Origin: Pontiellaceae bacterium B12227
Lineage (GTDB): Bacteria; Verrucomicrobiota; Kiritimatiellia; Kiritimatiellales; Pontiellaceae
Direction: 5' to 3'
Assembly (NCBI GenBank): GCA_029432775.1
Contig: JAROAZ010000014.1
Location: 62,001-126,000 of the forward strand
DNA: 64,000 bases
Part shown: piece after piece, positions 16,997-26,017 of the stretch
How the letters are laid out: every line of letters begins with the position of its first letter
How positions within the stretch are numbered: the stretch's first letter is position 1
Position numbers and translations under genes: made by a program
The notes under the pieces: generated by a model
What the model saw: only the letters and a program-made list of their open reading frames with translations
Told to the model about the DNA's origin: nothing
Databases searched by the model: none

Positions 16997-18376
16997 ATGA
17001 AATATATCAGTACACGCGGGCAGATGGAGCCCATCGAATTTCAGGATGCCGTAATGACCGGGTTGGCCCCCGACGGCGGGCTGCTTCTTCCGGAATCGCT
17101 TCCGAACATTGGAAATCAACTGGAAGCCTGGTCGAAGCTCTCTTATACCGAGCTGGCTTTCGAGGTGATCAGCCTGTTTGCCACGGATATTCCCGCGGAC
17201 GATCTGAAAAAGCTGATTAATGATTCCTATGCCACGTTTGAGCACCCGGAAGTATGTCCGTCGGTCGAAGTGGGCGATTTCCAGATTCTGGAACTATTCC
17301 ACGGGCCGACGCTCGCCTTCAAGGATGTGGCGCTCCAGTTCCTCGGCAACCTTTTCTCCTATATACTGGAAAACCGCGGCGGCAAGCTGAACATTCTCGG
17401 CGCCACTTCCGGCGATACCGGCAGCGCGGCCATCCACGGCGTGCGCGGCAAGCCGAACATTAATATCTTCATCATGCATCCGGAAGGGCGGACCAGCCCG
17501 CTGCAGGAAAAGCAGATGACCAGCGTGCTGGATGCCAACGTGTTCAACCTTGCGGTCGACGGCTCGTTCGACGACTGCCAGAACATCATGAAAACCACCT
17601 TCGGCGATGTACCGTTTAAAACCGGGCATTCGCTCGGTTCCGTCAACTCCGTCAACTGGGCGCGTGTGCTCGCGCAGACCGTCTACTATTTCTACTCCGC
17701 ATTCCAGACCTTGGAAAAAACCGGCGCGAAAACCGTTCAGTTCTCGGTGCCGACCGGCAACTTCGGCGATATTCTCGCCGGCTATCTGGCGCAGCAGATG
17801 GGCCTGCCGATCAGCAAGCTGATTCTGGCGACCAACGAAAACGATATTCTGTCGCGCTTCTTCAACAGCGGGACCTATGGCAAAGCTGCGCCTGTTCCCA
17901 CCATCAGCCCGTCGATGGATATTCAGGTGGCCAGCAACTTTGAGCGCTATCTCTTCTATAAGGTCGGCAAAGATGCCTCCGCACTGGTCGGTCTGATGAA
18001 CGATTTCAGTGAAAAGGGCGCGCTTGCCGTTGAGCTGAATGAAAACGGCACGGTCGACGATCTGTTTGTGGCCGGCAAGGGCGACACGGCTTCGACGCTT
18101 GAAATTATCAAGCGCTATAAAGATGACTACGGCTATGTACTCGATCCGCACACCGCTGTCGGCGTGCTGGTTGCCGAAAAGTTCCAGAGTCCGGAAGCTC
18201 CGACCATTTGCCTCGCCACGGCCCATCCGGCCAAGTTTACGCAGGCCATCATCGATGCCACCGGCGAAGCGGTGCACCACCCGACGCTCGACGCGCTGGC
18301 CGATGCCGAAACCCGCTGCGAAACCATCGCCAACGACGTGGATCTCGTGAAGCAGTATGTCGTTAAGCATATTTAG
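16997..18376 (+). CDS. thrC: Threonine synthase
   Basis: About 459 residues. It converts O-phosphohomoserine to threonine with PLP. The start MKYISTRGQ is typical of the family and preferred to the upstream ATGs at 16946 and 16958. The PLP lysine lies in FHGPTLAFKDVALQF near residue 108, followed by GATSGDTGSAA and, later, FSVPTGNFGD. The C-terminus has ATAHPAKF. It begins 104 bases after the SHD1 terminator and so should have its own promoter there. Palindrome copies at 17100 (LPNIGN) and 17702 (FQTLEK) differ from consensus by one base. Confidence 0.96.
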   Translation: MKYISTRGQMEPIEFQDAVMTGLAPDGGLLLPESLPNIGNQLEAWSKLSYTELAFEVISLFATDIPADDLKKLINDSYATFEHPEVCPSVEVGDFQILELFHGPTLAFKDVALQFLGNLFSYILENRGGKLNILGATSGDTGSAAIHGVRGKPNINIFIMHPEGRTSPLQEKQMTSVLDANVFNLAVDGSFDDCQNIMKTTFGDVPFKTGHSLGSVNSVNWARVLAQTVYYFYSAFQTLEKTGAKTVQFSVPTGNFGDILAGYLAQQMGLPISKLILATNENDILSRFFNSGTYGKAAPVPTISPSMDIQVASNFERYLFYKVGKDASALVGLMNDFSEKGALAVELNENGTVDDLFVAGKGDTASTLEIIKRYKDDYGYVLDPHTAVGVLVAEKFQSPEAPTICLATAHPAKFTQAIIDATGEAVHHPTLDALADAETRCETIANDVDLVKQYVVKHI

Positions 18377-18381
18377 CTGAT

Positions 18382-18396
18382 TTCCAGTCGTTGGAA
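18382..18396. repeat. Dispersed palindrome, one mismatch, intergenic
   Basis: TTCCAGTCGTTGGAA, starting 6 bases after the thrC stop and before the LolC-like gene. It has no T-tract, so it is unlikely to be a terminator. Confidence 0.75.
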
Positions 18397-18453
18397 AACG
18401 TTGCATTCCGGGCGGGGTTTGCCAAAATCTCCGGCTAAATTATTGGAGAGTCG

Positions 18454-19716
18454 ATGAAACTGCCTATATCTCTTTTTCTGGCGATTAAATACCTGAAGCC
18501 GAAGCGTTCAATGGTTTCGATCATTACCGTTTTGACGATGATGGGCATCATGCTGGGCGTGGCGGTGCTGATCGTTGTGCTCTCCGTGATGACCGGCTTT
18601 GATGATGTGCACAAGGAGCACATGATTAAACTGGATTCGCATCTGCAGATTTCCACGCGCGGTCAGTCAGCTTTTGCTCCGGAGCGCGTTCTGGACGTGC
18701 TGAAGGATATTCCGGAAGTTGAAGCGGCGGCGCCCGCCGTTGAGGGCTTTGTGATGATGACCCGCTATGGGCAGGCTGTCACGGCGGTGCTGCGCGGAAT
18801 TGATCCGGAGCTGGAAAAAGATATTTCCGATATTGAGTCCTATCTGATCGATGGCGAACTGCCGACGGAAGATGAGTCGGTGGTGGTGGGCAGTCGTTTG
18901 GCGATGCAGCTCGGAACGCATGTGGGCGACACGTTAACGGTTTATTCGCCGCAATGTTTTGTGAGCGAAGATGAATTGCGGCTTCCTGCCGAACTGACGG
19001 TTGCGGGAATTTTTTCTGTGGATATGTATGAAGTGGACTCCAAGTTCATGATCTCCTCGCTGCCGACGGCCCGCGATGTCTTTGCGCTGGAGGCGGGTGT
19101 TCAGACGCTTCGGATCATTACTGATGACCCCTATAATGTGGAAGAAACCGGAGCGATGATCCGCGAGAAACTGGTTGCGGCCGCCCATGCGGATCAGGAT
19201 CTGAATTGGTTCCGTTTTCTAACGACCCGCTCCTGGGTGGATATTCACCAGAATATGCTGAGTACGCTGGCGGTGGAAAAGAACATGATGTTTCTGCTGC
19301 TCTGCTTTATCTCTCTCGTTGCCACGTTCTGCGTGACGATTAATCTGATTACCATGGGCGTGCAGAAAACCGGCGAGATCGGGTTGCTGAAAGCCCTCGG
19401 TTTTTCATCGAGCCAGATCGTCGGAATCTTTCTCTTTCTGGGAATTATCCAGGGCGTTTTCGGGTGCATTCTCGGGGCGTTACTGGGTATTTGGATTTCG
19501 GGCAATCTCGATATGATCCTCAACTTTTTCCGGCGGTTTAATCCGAATCTGATGGCGGCCGAGTTCTATCAGTTCAGTCAGATGCCTTCGCGCACCACGC
19601 CGGAGGATGTGATGTCGGTCTGTCTGATTGTTTTGCTGTTCAGTGTTTTTGCCGGTGTTCTGCCGGCTTTCCGCGCGGCGAAAATGGAACCGGTTGATGC
19701 CCTGAGGTATGAATGA
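18454..19716 (+). CDS. lolC: LolC/LolE-type ABC transporter permease
   Basis: 420 residues with the MacB/FtsX-like layout: one N-terminal membrane helix (about 20-45, ITVLTMMGIMLGVAVLIVVLSV), a large periplasmic domain (about 50-265) and three C-terminal helices (about 280-410). FLAIKYLKPKRS at the start is typical of LolC/LolE. In the Lol system such permeases lift outer-membrane lipoproteins from the inner membrane using the ATPase LolD. No lolD is adjacent. The gene overlaps the next by 4 bases (ATGA) and begins a tight six-gene plus-strand unit that continues with Mla genes. GGAGAG precedes the ATG. Confidence 0.9.
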   Translation: MKLPISLFLAIKYLKPKRSMVSIITVLTMMGIMLGVAVLIVVLSVMTGFDDVHKEHMIKLDSHLQISTRGQSAFAPERVLDVLKDIPEVEAAAPAVEGFVMMTRYGQAVTAVLRGIDPELEKDISDIESYLIDGELPTEDESVVVGSRLAMQLGTHVGDTLTVYSPQCFVSEDELRLPAELTVAGIFSVDMYEVDSKFMISSLPTARDVFALEAGVQTLRIITDDPYNVEETGAMIREKLVAAAHADQDLNWFRFLTTRSWVDIHQNMLSTLAVEKNMMFLLLCFISLVATFCVTINLITMGVQKTGEIGLLKALGFSSSQIVGIFLFLGIIQGVFGCILGALLGIWISGNLDMILNFFRRFNPNLMAAEFYQFSQMPSRTTPEDVMSVCLIVLLFSVFAGVLPAFRAAKMEPVDALRYE

Positions 19717-21005
19717 GGTTGTTGCTGACCAGTAGTCTGGCCCTCTTTTTTTCTGTTGCGGCCTTTGCGCAGGTCGACGGCGACCCGCTCTATGCCCATG
19801 TGGTCAAGAGCAACGAAACCTTCTATGCCTGGCGGCCCTTTTATTCCAGCTCAACGGAGCCGGAACGATGGCGCAAAGATTATCTCTGGCCGCTCTATAC
19901 GCAGAAGGGCTTTAAGGATGAAACCTATGGCCGCGTGCTGTTTTTCGGCTATTCCACCGATTTCTCCTCCGAAACCGAGCGCGACCGGAACTGGGTCATC
20001 CCGTTCTATTTTCAAGGAACCTCGGCCCAGGGCGAAGACTATCTGGCCATTTTTCCTTTCGGTGGAACCATCTATGAATTCCTCAGTCGCGATAAAGTAA
20101 CCTTTGTGCTCTTTCCGGTCTGGTACACGAGCGATATTAACGAAGTGCATTCATGGACCGTGCTGTGGCCGCTGATCTCCAGCGCGAAAGGGGATAAGGT
20201 GGACCGGTTCCGCGTGCTGCCCTTCTATGGCCGGAACACTCTTGAAGGGGAATTTGAAAAGAAATACTATGCCTGGCCGATTCTGAGTACAGTGGAGTAT
20301 ACCAATGACCGCAATCCGGGAGGCGGCTTTATTCTCGTTCCGTTCTACGGGCAGATTAAAACCGAGAAGGCAGATAACTATTGGGTCATTCCTCCTTTTT
20401 TCCGCTACATGGCGAGCGAAGAACAGTGGATTGTTCATGCGCCGTGGCCGTTTGTGCAACTGGCCGACGGAGTGATGAAAAAGCGGACCTTCTGGCCCTT
20501 CTATGGAAAGAAGGAGCTGGGCACGCTCAGCAGGCAATATATGATCTGGCCGATTTTATGGAATAATACAACCGCTTATGCCCATCACGAGCAGCGCCGC
20601 AAAAAGGTGGTCCCGTTCTTTCACTATCAGGCCGATGTGGTAACCAAGGCGGTCAAGGAGTATGAAACCGGCGATGTGATGTCCAGATATTGGAAACTCT
20701 GGCCTTTGATGAGCTGGGAGCGCAATGCGGAAAAGTCGCGTTTCCGAACATTGGAACTCTGGCCATTGCGCAACACGCCCGGTATTGAGCGCAACTGGGC
20801 TCCCTGGTGGACGCTGTATCGCCGCGTGAATGTCGAGGGTGAAATCGGCCATCACGTGCTCTGGGGAATCTACCGGCAGAAGAAGAGTCCGGAGCATTTT
20901 GAATGGAGCTTGCTCAAAGGCCTCGCGGGCTATAAAAATACCGAGAATAACCGTCGCTACCGTTTCCTGTTTATGTGGTTCGGCGGTGAGAAGGAGCAGC
21001 CATAG
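19713..21005 (+). CDS. Secreted WP-repeat protein of unknown function in the lipid-transport operon
   Basis: 430 residues with a signal peptide (MRLLLTSSLALFFSVAAFAQ). I do not recognise a named family. The mature chain contains about 17 short elements of the form hydrophobic-P-[FLIW]-[YFW], for example RPFYS, WPLYT, IPFYF, FPVWY, LPFYG, VPFYG, WPFYG, WPLMS, spaced roughly 15-25 residues apart from residue 40 to 350. Aromatic and charged residues alternate between them, as in amphipathic beta-strands. A beta-barrel or beta-meander at the outer membrane is inferred. Its start overlaps the lolC stop and mlaE follows closely, so it is very likely a component of the same machine. Confidence 0.85.
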   Translation: MRLLLTSSLALFFSVAAFAQVDGDPLYAHVVKSNETFYAWRPFYSSSTEPERWRKDYLWPLYTQKGFKDETYGRVLFFGYSTDFSSETERDRNWVIPFYFQGTSAQGEDYLAIFPFGGTIYEFLSRDKVTFVLFPVWYTSDINEVHSWTVLWPLISSAKGDKVDRFRVLPFYGRNTLEGEFEKKYYAWPILSTVEYTNDRNPGGGFILVPFYGQIKTEKADNYWVIPPFFRYMASEEQWIVHAPWPFVQLADGVMKKRTFWPFYGKKELGTLSRQYMIWPILWNNTTAYAHHEQRRKKVVPFFHYQADVVTKAVKEYETGDVMSRYWKLWPLMSWERNAEKSRFRTLELWPLRNTPGIERNWAPWWTLYRRVNVEGEIGHHVLWGIYRQKKSPEHFEWSLLKGLAGYKNTENNRRYRFLFMWFGGEKEQP

Positions 21006-21025
21006 CTAAATTTTTCATAGACTAC

Positions 21026-21814
21026 ATGAGCTATCCCGTCCGTTCAGCTGAACGGGTCGGCGGGCAGGTGATTCAGCTGCTGCACAATACCGGGCACGCC
21101 ATGTTCATGCTCCTCGAGGCCACCTGGTTTATCCAGTTTGCCTTCGGCAAGCGCAGCCGCCACGAAACCGTAACGCAGCTGTTTGTGACCGGTATCAAAA
21201 GTCTGGCCGTCATTTCGGTGGTAGCCATGTTTACCGGCATGATCCTTGCGTTGCAGACCGGACTGGAACTCCGTCGCTACGGGCAGGAAGTTTACATCGG
21301 CTCTGCCGTTGCGGTTTCGATGATCCGGGAAATGGGCCCGTTCATGACCGGGCTGATCATTGCGGCCAGTGTGGGCTCCGCCATCGCCGCCCAGTTGGGC
21401 ACCATGACCGTTTCCGAGGAAATTGCCGCGCTGGAAGTGATGAGCATCAACCCCAACCGTTTTCTGGTGATGCCGCGTCTGGTTGCGCTGACCCTCATGA
21501 TGCCGGTGTTGACGGTGTATACCAATATTCTCGGCATCATGGGCGGTGCCATTGTCGGAGCCACGCAGCTCGGGGTTTCGGTTACATCCTACATGAATAA
21601 TGCCACCGAGTTCGCCACGAACAAAGATCTCTATGTCGGGCTCTTTAAAGCATTCATCTTCGGCATCATCATTACAACGGTTTCCTGCCATCAGGGTTTC
21701 ATGACCCGGGAAGGTGCGGTCGGCGTCGGCAAGGCCACGCGGCGCTCGGTGATTATTTCTTTCCTGGTTATTCTGGTGGTGGGCTACATGGTTACGAGGA
21801 TGTTCTATATATGA
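21026..21814 (+). CDS. mlaE: MlaE-family ABC transporter permease
   Basis: 262 residues with five or six predicted helices and the family signature MTGLIIAASVGSAIAAQLGTMTVSEEIAALEVMSI. MlaE is the inner-membrane permease for phospholipid movement between the two membranes. The ATG at 21026 has no SD at a normal distance. The frame is open upstream, reading IAKFFIDY before the Met, and AAGGAG (20991-20996) sits 5 bases before an in-frame ATA at 21002, so the protein may start there. It overlaps mlaF by 4 bases. Confidence 0.93.
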   Translation: MSYPVRSAERVGGQVIQLLHNTGHAMFMLLEATWFIQFAFGKRSRHETVTQLFVTGIKSLAVISVVAMFTGMILALQTGLELRRYGQEVYIGSAVAVSMIREMGPFMTGLIIAASVGSAIAAQLGTMTVSEEIAALEVMSINPNRFLVMPRLVALTLMMPVLTVYTNILGIMGGAIVGATQLGVSVTSYMNNATEFATNKDLYVGLFKAFIFGIIITTVSCHQGFMTREGAVGVGKATRRSVIISFLVILVVGYMVTRMFYI

Positions 21815-22575
21815 TCCGCTTCGATAAAGTAACCAAAGTGCTCGGGCGTAAAACCGTGCTGGATAACGTCAGCTTCGAAGTCGGCGAAGGTGAAACGTTT
21901 GTCATTGTCGGCCTTTCGGGGGCCGGGAAAAGCGTTACACTCAAGCATATGATCCGCCTGATGCTCCCGGACTCCGGCACCGTTTCCATCGACGGGGAAG
22001 CGATCAATCTGCTGGGCCGCGGGGCACTTCGCGAGGTTCGCTCCAAGTTCGGTGTGCTGTTCCAGAGTGCGGCTCTGCTGCAGTGGATGAACGTGCGCGA
22101 CAACGTGGCGCTGCCGCTGCGCGAGCATACCAAAATGCCGGAAGAGGAGATCATCAGCCGGGTCAACGAAAAACTTGAATTGCTCAGTCTAGATGACGCC
22201 GGGGACAAATTCCCATCGGATATCTCCGGCGGCATGCAGAAACGCGCCGGGCTGGCCCGTGCCATTATCATGGATCCGAAGATTGTGCTCTACGACGAAC
22301 CAACCTCCGGGCTCGACCCGGTGACGTCCCGACGAATTGATGATTTAATCGTGAATATGCGCAAGCGACTGGGTATAACCAGTGTGGTTGTCACGCACGA
22401 CCTGCATAGTGCCCTGGCCATCGGTTCGCGGATCATGATGCTGCATCAGGGGCAGATTGTGGAGAATGCGCCGCCGGCCGGGTTTATTAAATCGAAGAAT
22501 GAAACCGTACAGAGTTTTCTCGAATCGCAATACATTACAAAAAAAGGTAAATGGGAAGAGTTGAGCCATGAATAA
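21811..22575 (+). CDS. mlaF: MlaF-family ABC transporter ATP-binding protein
   Basis: 254 residues. Walker A GLSGAGKSV near residue 35-43, the ABC signature SGGMQKRAGLARA, Walker B VLYDEPTSGLD and the switch His in VVVTHD are all present. It energises MlaE. Start and stop overlap both neighbours (ATGA with mlaE, 8 bases with mlaD), indicating translational coupling. Confidence 0.96.
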   Translation: MIRFDKVTKVLGRKTVLDNVSFEVGEGETFVIVGLSGAGKSVTLKHMIRLMLPDSGTVSIDGEAINLLGRGALREVRSKFGVLFQSAALLQWMNVRDNVALPLREHTKMPEEEIISRVNEKLELLSLDDAGDKFPSDISGGMQKRAGLARAIIMDPKIVLYDEPTSGLDPVTSRRIDDLIVNMRKRLGITSVVVTHDLHSALAIGSRIMMLHQGQIVENAPPAGFIKSKNETVQSFLESQYITKKGKWEELSHE

Positions 22576-23497
22576 ATTCGGACGCGAAGTCAGCATTGAG
22601 ATTCTGGTGGGTCTATTCATGTTCATCGTCCTCATTGCTTTGGGTATTTTCACGATCGTGCTGAGCCGTGAAAAAATGTGGAGCGACAGCTATCAGTATG
22701 AATTTGTTTTCACCGAAGTCGGCGGACTGCGGGAAGGCGATGCCGTCTATCTGCGCGGCATGAATGTGGGGCGTGTAAAACAAACCACGCTGGAAGACAG
22801 CCGGGTACATGTCTACGTTACACTGGATCTGCCGATCAACCTGCGCCATGGCTATAAGGTCGACGTGGTTGATGCTTCGATGCTTGGAGGAAAATACCTG
22901 AAGGTCTACGAGGGGCCGGAAGGCGCTCCCGCGCTCGGAGAAAACGTGACCATTCTCGGTTCAAAGCCGGTAGATATGATTCAGGAATTGGCGCAGGCGG
23001 TTGCCGGCTTTCAGGATATGATCGACGCGGTTGCTGAAGGCGAAGGCACGCTGGGTAAGCTGCTGAAGGATGAGACGATGTATAACAATATGCTGGAGAT
23101 CAGCGACGATCTGAAGCTGGTGTCCGATAAGGTGGCAAAAGGTGAAGGCACGGTTGGGAAACTGCTGATGGATGATGCCGTTTATAACGATGCCGCGTCA
23201 GTGATGGCCAACCTTCGCGGTGTTTCGGACCGTCTTGCTTCCGGAGAAGGCACGCTCGGTAAGCTGCTCTATGAAGATGCCACGCTGTACGATAATATGG
23301 ATGCCACCATGGTGGCGGTGCGCGACATTGCGGAAACCATTAATGAAGGTGAAGGCACCATCGGCAAGCTGGTGCGCGATGCCAAGCTCTATGACGAGGC
23401 TGCACTGCTCGTTGAAGATGTCCGCGCCGCGGTGGATGACCTGCGCGAAGCCTCGCCGATTACTTCCTTCGGAAGTGTCATGTTCGGGGCCTTCTAA
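22568..23497 (+). CDS. mlaD: MlaD-family MCE-domain lipid-binding protein with GEGT-x-GKL repeats
   Basis: 309 residues. One N-terminal helix (about 10-33) anchors an MCE domain (about 38-115; FVFTEVGGLREGDAVYLRGMNVG and DASMLGGKYLKV), the lipid-carrying module of Mla systems. The C-terminal half holds four copies of GEGT-[LVI]-GKL-[LV] followed by D and Y residues, at about 156, 191, 225 and 260, a period of about 35 residues likely forming helical hairpins around a channel. The last residues are hydrophobic (ITSFGSVMFGAF). Confidence 0.93.
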   Translation: MNKFGREVSIEILVGLFMFIVLIALGIFTIVLSREKMWSDSYQYEFVFTEVGGLREGDAVYLRGMNVGRVKQTTLEDSRVHVYVTLDLPINLRHGYKVDVVDASMLGGKYLKVYEGPEGAPALGENVTILGSKPVDMIQELAQAVAGFQDMIDAVAEGEGTLGKLLKDETMYNNMLEISDDLKLVSDKVAKGEGTVGKLLMDDAVYNDAASVMANLRGVSDRLASGEGTLGKLLYEDATLYDNMDATMVAVRDIAETINEGEGTIGKLVRDAKLYDEAALLVEDVRAAVDDLREASPITSFGSVMFGAF

Positions 23498-23508
23498 CGG
23501 GCGTAAAA

Positions 23509-24582
23509 ATGACCGTTCCAAGGGTTGGAAACAACGAGGTTCAATGTCCGCACTGCGGAGTTGCTGCAGAGTCCGGCCCACGCTGTTCCCACTGCGGCAT
23601 GTTGCTGAAAAAGCGAGCCGGCCGAAAGCGTGTTCGGATTGCCGTCCTGCTTTTTACCGTGCTCTTGCTGTGCATCCTGCAGTTTTGTGCCGCGCAGCGG
23701 GAACCTTCGCTGATTTCCTGCGGCGACATCAATCCGCTCATGAATTTTCAGGTTGTGCGGGTGGAAGGAACGCTCGAAACCCCGGCGCGGAAGCTGGCCA
23801 ACGGCACCATGCTCTACACGGTCAACGACGGAACCGGAATGCTGGCCGTTTTCTCAAGTGAAATGCCGGCCGGATCTTTTCCAAAGGTTGGAAGCCGGGT
23901 GGCGGCCGTCGGAAACCTGAGCGTTGGCGTTGGGAACCAAATCCGGATGCAGGCCCGGTCAGTTGAGCTGCTGGAAGCCCCGCCCATTGAAAATTATATC
24001 TCCGAGTTCCACCTTTCCGAAATTACGACAGATTTGCTGGATGTGCAGATGACCGTGTTCGGGACCGTTTCCAGAGTTTGGAAACCGGAACCGGGCTCCC
24101 GGGCTCCGCACAGAATTATTCTGGAAGACCCGAGTGGAACGCTGGAGGTGGTGCACTGGCTGAAAGATCCGCCCGAGGTGGCCGAAGGCGATGCACTCCA
24201 AATAAACGGGCGGGTGACTCAATATAACGGGAAGCTGCAGCTGAAGGTCTGGAAGGCCGACGCCATCCGGCCGGTGGTAGAGGATGCCGGCCCGTCGCAA
24301 TGGGTCAGCATTGGAGACATCACCCCCGAAATGGAAGGTCGGTGGGTGATCGCGGAGGGGATGCTGGGGGAACCGCGCTCCATCCCGGGCGGGGTGATCT
24401 ATCCCTTCGCCGATAAAACCGGAACCATTCTGGCACTGTTCTGGGATAAGCGGATTTCGGGCGAAGAGCGCGACGCGCTGGACGAAGGGGTCCGCATTCG
24501 CCTGGAAGGCGAGGTGGTGCTCTATAACGGGGTGCTCGAGCTGGTCCCGCGTGACGTCGGCGGATTCCGGCCGTTAGACTAA
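23509..24582 (+). CDS. Zinc-ribbon membrane protein with tandem OB-fold domains
   Basis: 357 residues. Two CPHC/CSHC-type pairs near residues 13-30 form an N-terminal zinc ribbon. A membrane helix follows (about 42-62, IAVLLFTVLLLCILQFCAA). Then come three domains resembling nucleic-acid-type OB folds (about 65-155, 160-265, 268-355), each with a V-x-G-x-V pattern and a DGTG/DPSGT/DKTGT turn. The third copy is shorter. The role is unknown. It starts 11 bases after mlaD, so it is the last member of the lipid-transport unit; the convergent cca stop overlaps its stop. Palindromes at 23516, 23879 and 24069 encode VPRVGN, FPKVGS and SRVWK. Confidence 0.8.
   Translation: MTVPRVGNNEVQCPHCGVAAESGPRCSHCGMLLKKRAGRKRVRIAVLLFTVLLLCILQFCAAQREPSLISCGDINPLMNFQVVRVEGTLETPARKLANGTMLYTVNDGTGMLAVFSSEMPAGSFPKVGSRVAAVGNLSVGVGNQIRMQARSVELLEAPPIENYISEFHLSEITTDLLDVQMTVFGTVSRVWKPEPGSRAPHRIILEDPSGTLEVVHWLKDPPEVAEGDALQINGRVTQYNGKLQLKVWKADAIRPVVEDAGPSQWVSIGDITPEMEGRWVIAEGMLGEPRSIPGGVIYPFADKTGTILALFWDKRISGEERDALDEGVRIRLEGEVVLYNGVLELVPRDVGGFRPLD
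23516..23530. repeat. Dispersed palindrome, perfect copy
   Basis: TTCCAAGGGTTGGAA, codons 3-8 of the zinc-ribbon gene (VPRVGN). Confidence 0.85.
23879..23893. repeat. Dispersed palindrome, perfect copy
   Basis: TTCCAAAGGTTGGAA, read as FPKVGS in the first OB domain of the zinc-ribbon protein. Confidence 0.85.
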
Positions 24583-25940
24583 GCCTGATAGTGGGCCTTG
24601 ATCCAGTCCAGCGCTTCATCCTTGGACTTGAAACGGTCTTCCATCTGCGCCTCGTAGGTTTCCTTGAGGATCCTGCCGATCAGCCGGCCTTCACCAATGC
24701 CCATTTCAATCAGGTCGCGGCCGTTGATCCATGGCTCGGGCAGAATCGGTTCGTTGGCCATTTGTTCCTGATAGCCGCGGACGAAGTCGAAATTATCCAG
24801 CATGCGGTGCGAGCCCAGACAGTCGAGCCGATGCAGCTCCATCTCCAGATCAAAGGTTGCTGCACCAATCAGCTGGCGCAGCTTGGAAGCGCGCATGTTC
24901 TGCACATCCATAAAACGCATGTGCCCGCCGATGGCCGCTTTGATATTTTTCTTTTCGGTGTTGGGGAACTTCAGCCGGATCAGAATCTGTTCCGCCATTT
25001 CCGCGCCGACCGAAGCATGTCCATCGAACCGAATGCGGTCTTTTCCATCGGTACCGGGTCCAATTGAAGCGGTTGGAGGTTTGCCGACATCGTGCAGCAG
25101 AACGGTATAAGCGATTTCTCTGGGGGAATAACTTGGTTCGTCGGGCCGGTCTTCGTTCATCAGGTCGAGCATCATGCAGGTGTGTTCAAACACATCGCCC
25201 TCCGGATGGAACTGCGGCGGCTGCTGCTGTCCAACCATTGGAACCAGTTCCGGCAGGGTATACTGCATCAGCCCGAGTTCGTGCAGGTGCTTGAGGGCCT
25301 GGCCTGGTTTGGCGCTGTCGGTCAGGATGCGGGTCAGTTCGGCCTCAATCCGTTCGGCGCTGATCTTTTCAATCAGGTGGGCCATGTTCCGGATTGCCTT
25401 TTCGGTTTCGGGGTCGAGGGCAAAGCCCAGGTTATGGGCAAATCGCACCGCACGCAGCATGCGCAGATGGTCTTCCCTGAACCGCTCTTCAGGCTTGCCG
25501 ATGGCCGTGACAATCCGGAGCTGAAGGTCCCGTTGGCCGTGCACATAGTCATGCAGCTGTTCTTTTACCGGATCGTAGAACATGCCGTTAATGGTGAAGT
25601 CGCGGCGCAGGGCATCTTCTTTCGCTGCGGAAAACATAATGGTTTCCGGGTGGCGACCGTCGAGCGTGCCGACCTCTTCGCGAAAAGTGGCGACTTCAAC
25701 CATGTCGTTGCCTTCCACCACAGCAATCACACCGAAGGCTTTGCCGATCGGCAGAGTTTTCGGAAAGAGCTCTTCGACTTCTTCCGGATAGGCATCGGTG
25801 GCCACATCATAATCTTTCGGCGTGCGCCCCAGCAGGTCGTCGCGCACACAACCGCCGGCGAACAGGGCAATATAGCCTTGCTTCTGAAGGGTTTGAATAA
25901 TCTTCAGGGCCGTATCTTTCTGGGAGTCTATTTTACTCAT
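24579..25940 (-). CDS. cca: CCA tRNA nucleotidyltransferase / poly(A) polymerase family
   Basis: 453 residues. The class II nucleotidyltransferase head has GGCVRDDLLGR and the catalytic DYDVATDA, followed by the RRDFTINGMFYD motif and the RNA/ATP-binding segment EDHLRMLRAVRFA. A downstream HD domain (FEHTCMMLDLM and LLHDVGKP) and a C-terminal tRNA-binding region complete it. It adds or repairs the CCA end of tRNA; a poly(A) polymerase role cannot be excluded by sequence alone. The SD is weak. Divergent from dsbD. Confidence 0.93.
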   Translation of the reverse strand: MSKIDSQKDTALKIIQTLQKQGYIALFAGGCVRDDLLGRTPKDYDVATDAYPEEVEELFPKTLPIGKAFGVIAVVEGNDMVEVATFREEVGTLDGRHPETIMFSAAKEDALRRDFTINGMFYDPVKEQLHDYVHGQRDLQLRIVTAIGKPEERFREDHLRMLRAVRFAHNLGFALDPETEKAIRNMAHLIEKISAERIEAELTRILTDSAKPGQALKHLHELGLMQYTLPELVPMVGQQQPPQFHPEGDVFEHTCMMLDLMNEDRPDEPSYSPREIAYTVLLHDVGKPPTASIGPGTDGKDRIRFDGHASVGAEMAEQILIRLKFPNTEKKNIKAAIGGHMRFMDVQNMRASKLRQLIGAATFDLEMELHRLDCLGSHRMLDNFDFVRGYQEQMANEPILPEPWINGRDLIEMGIGEGRLIGRILKETYEAQMEDRFKSKDEALDWIKAHYQA

Positions 25941-26017
25941 AAATTCTTTTACCGTGGTATTAATGAACTATAGTTTCACCAACGTGTCGAAGGAAACATT
26001 AAATAGGAATCCTCGAA

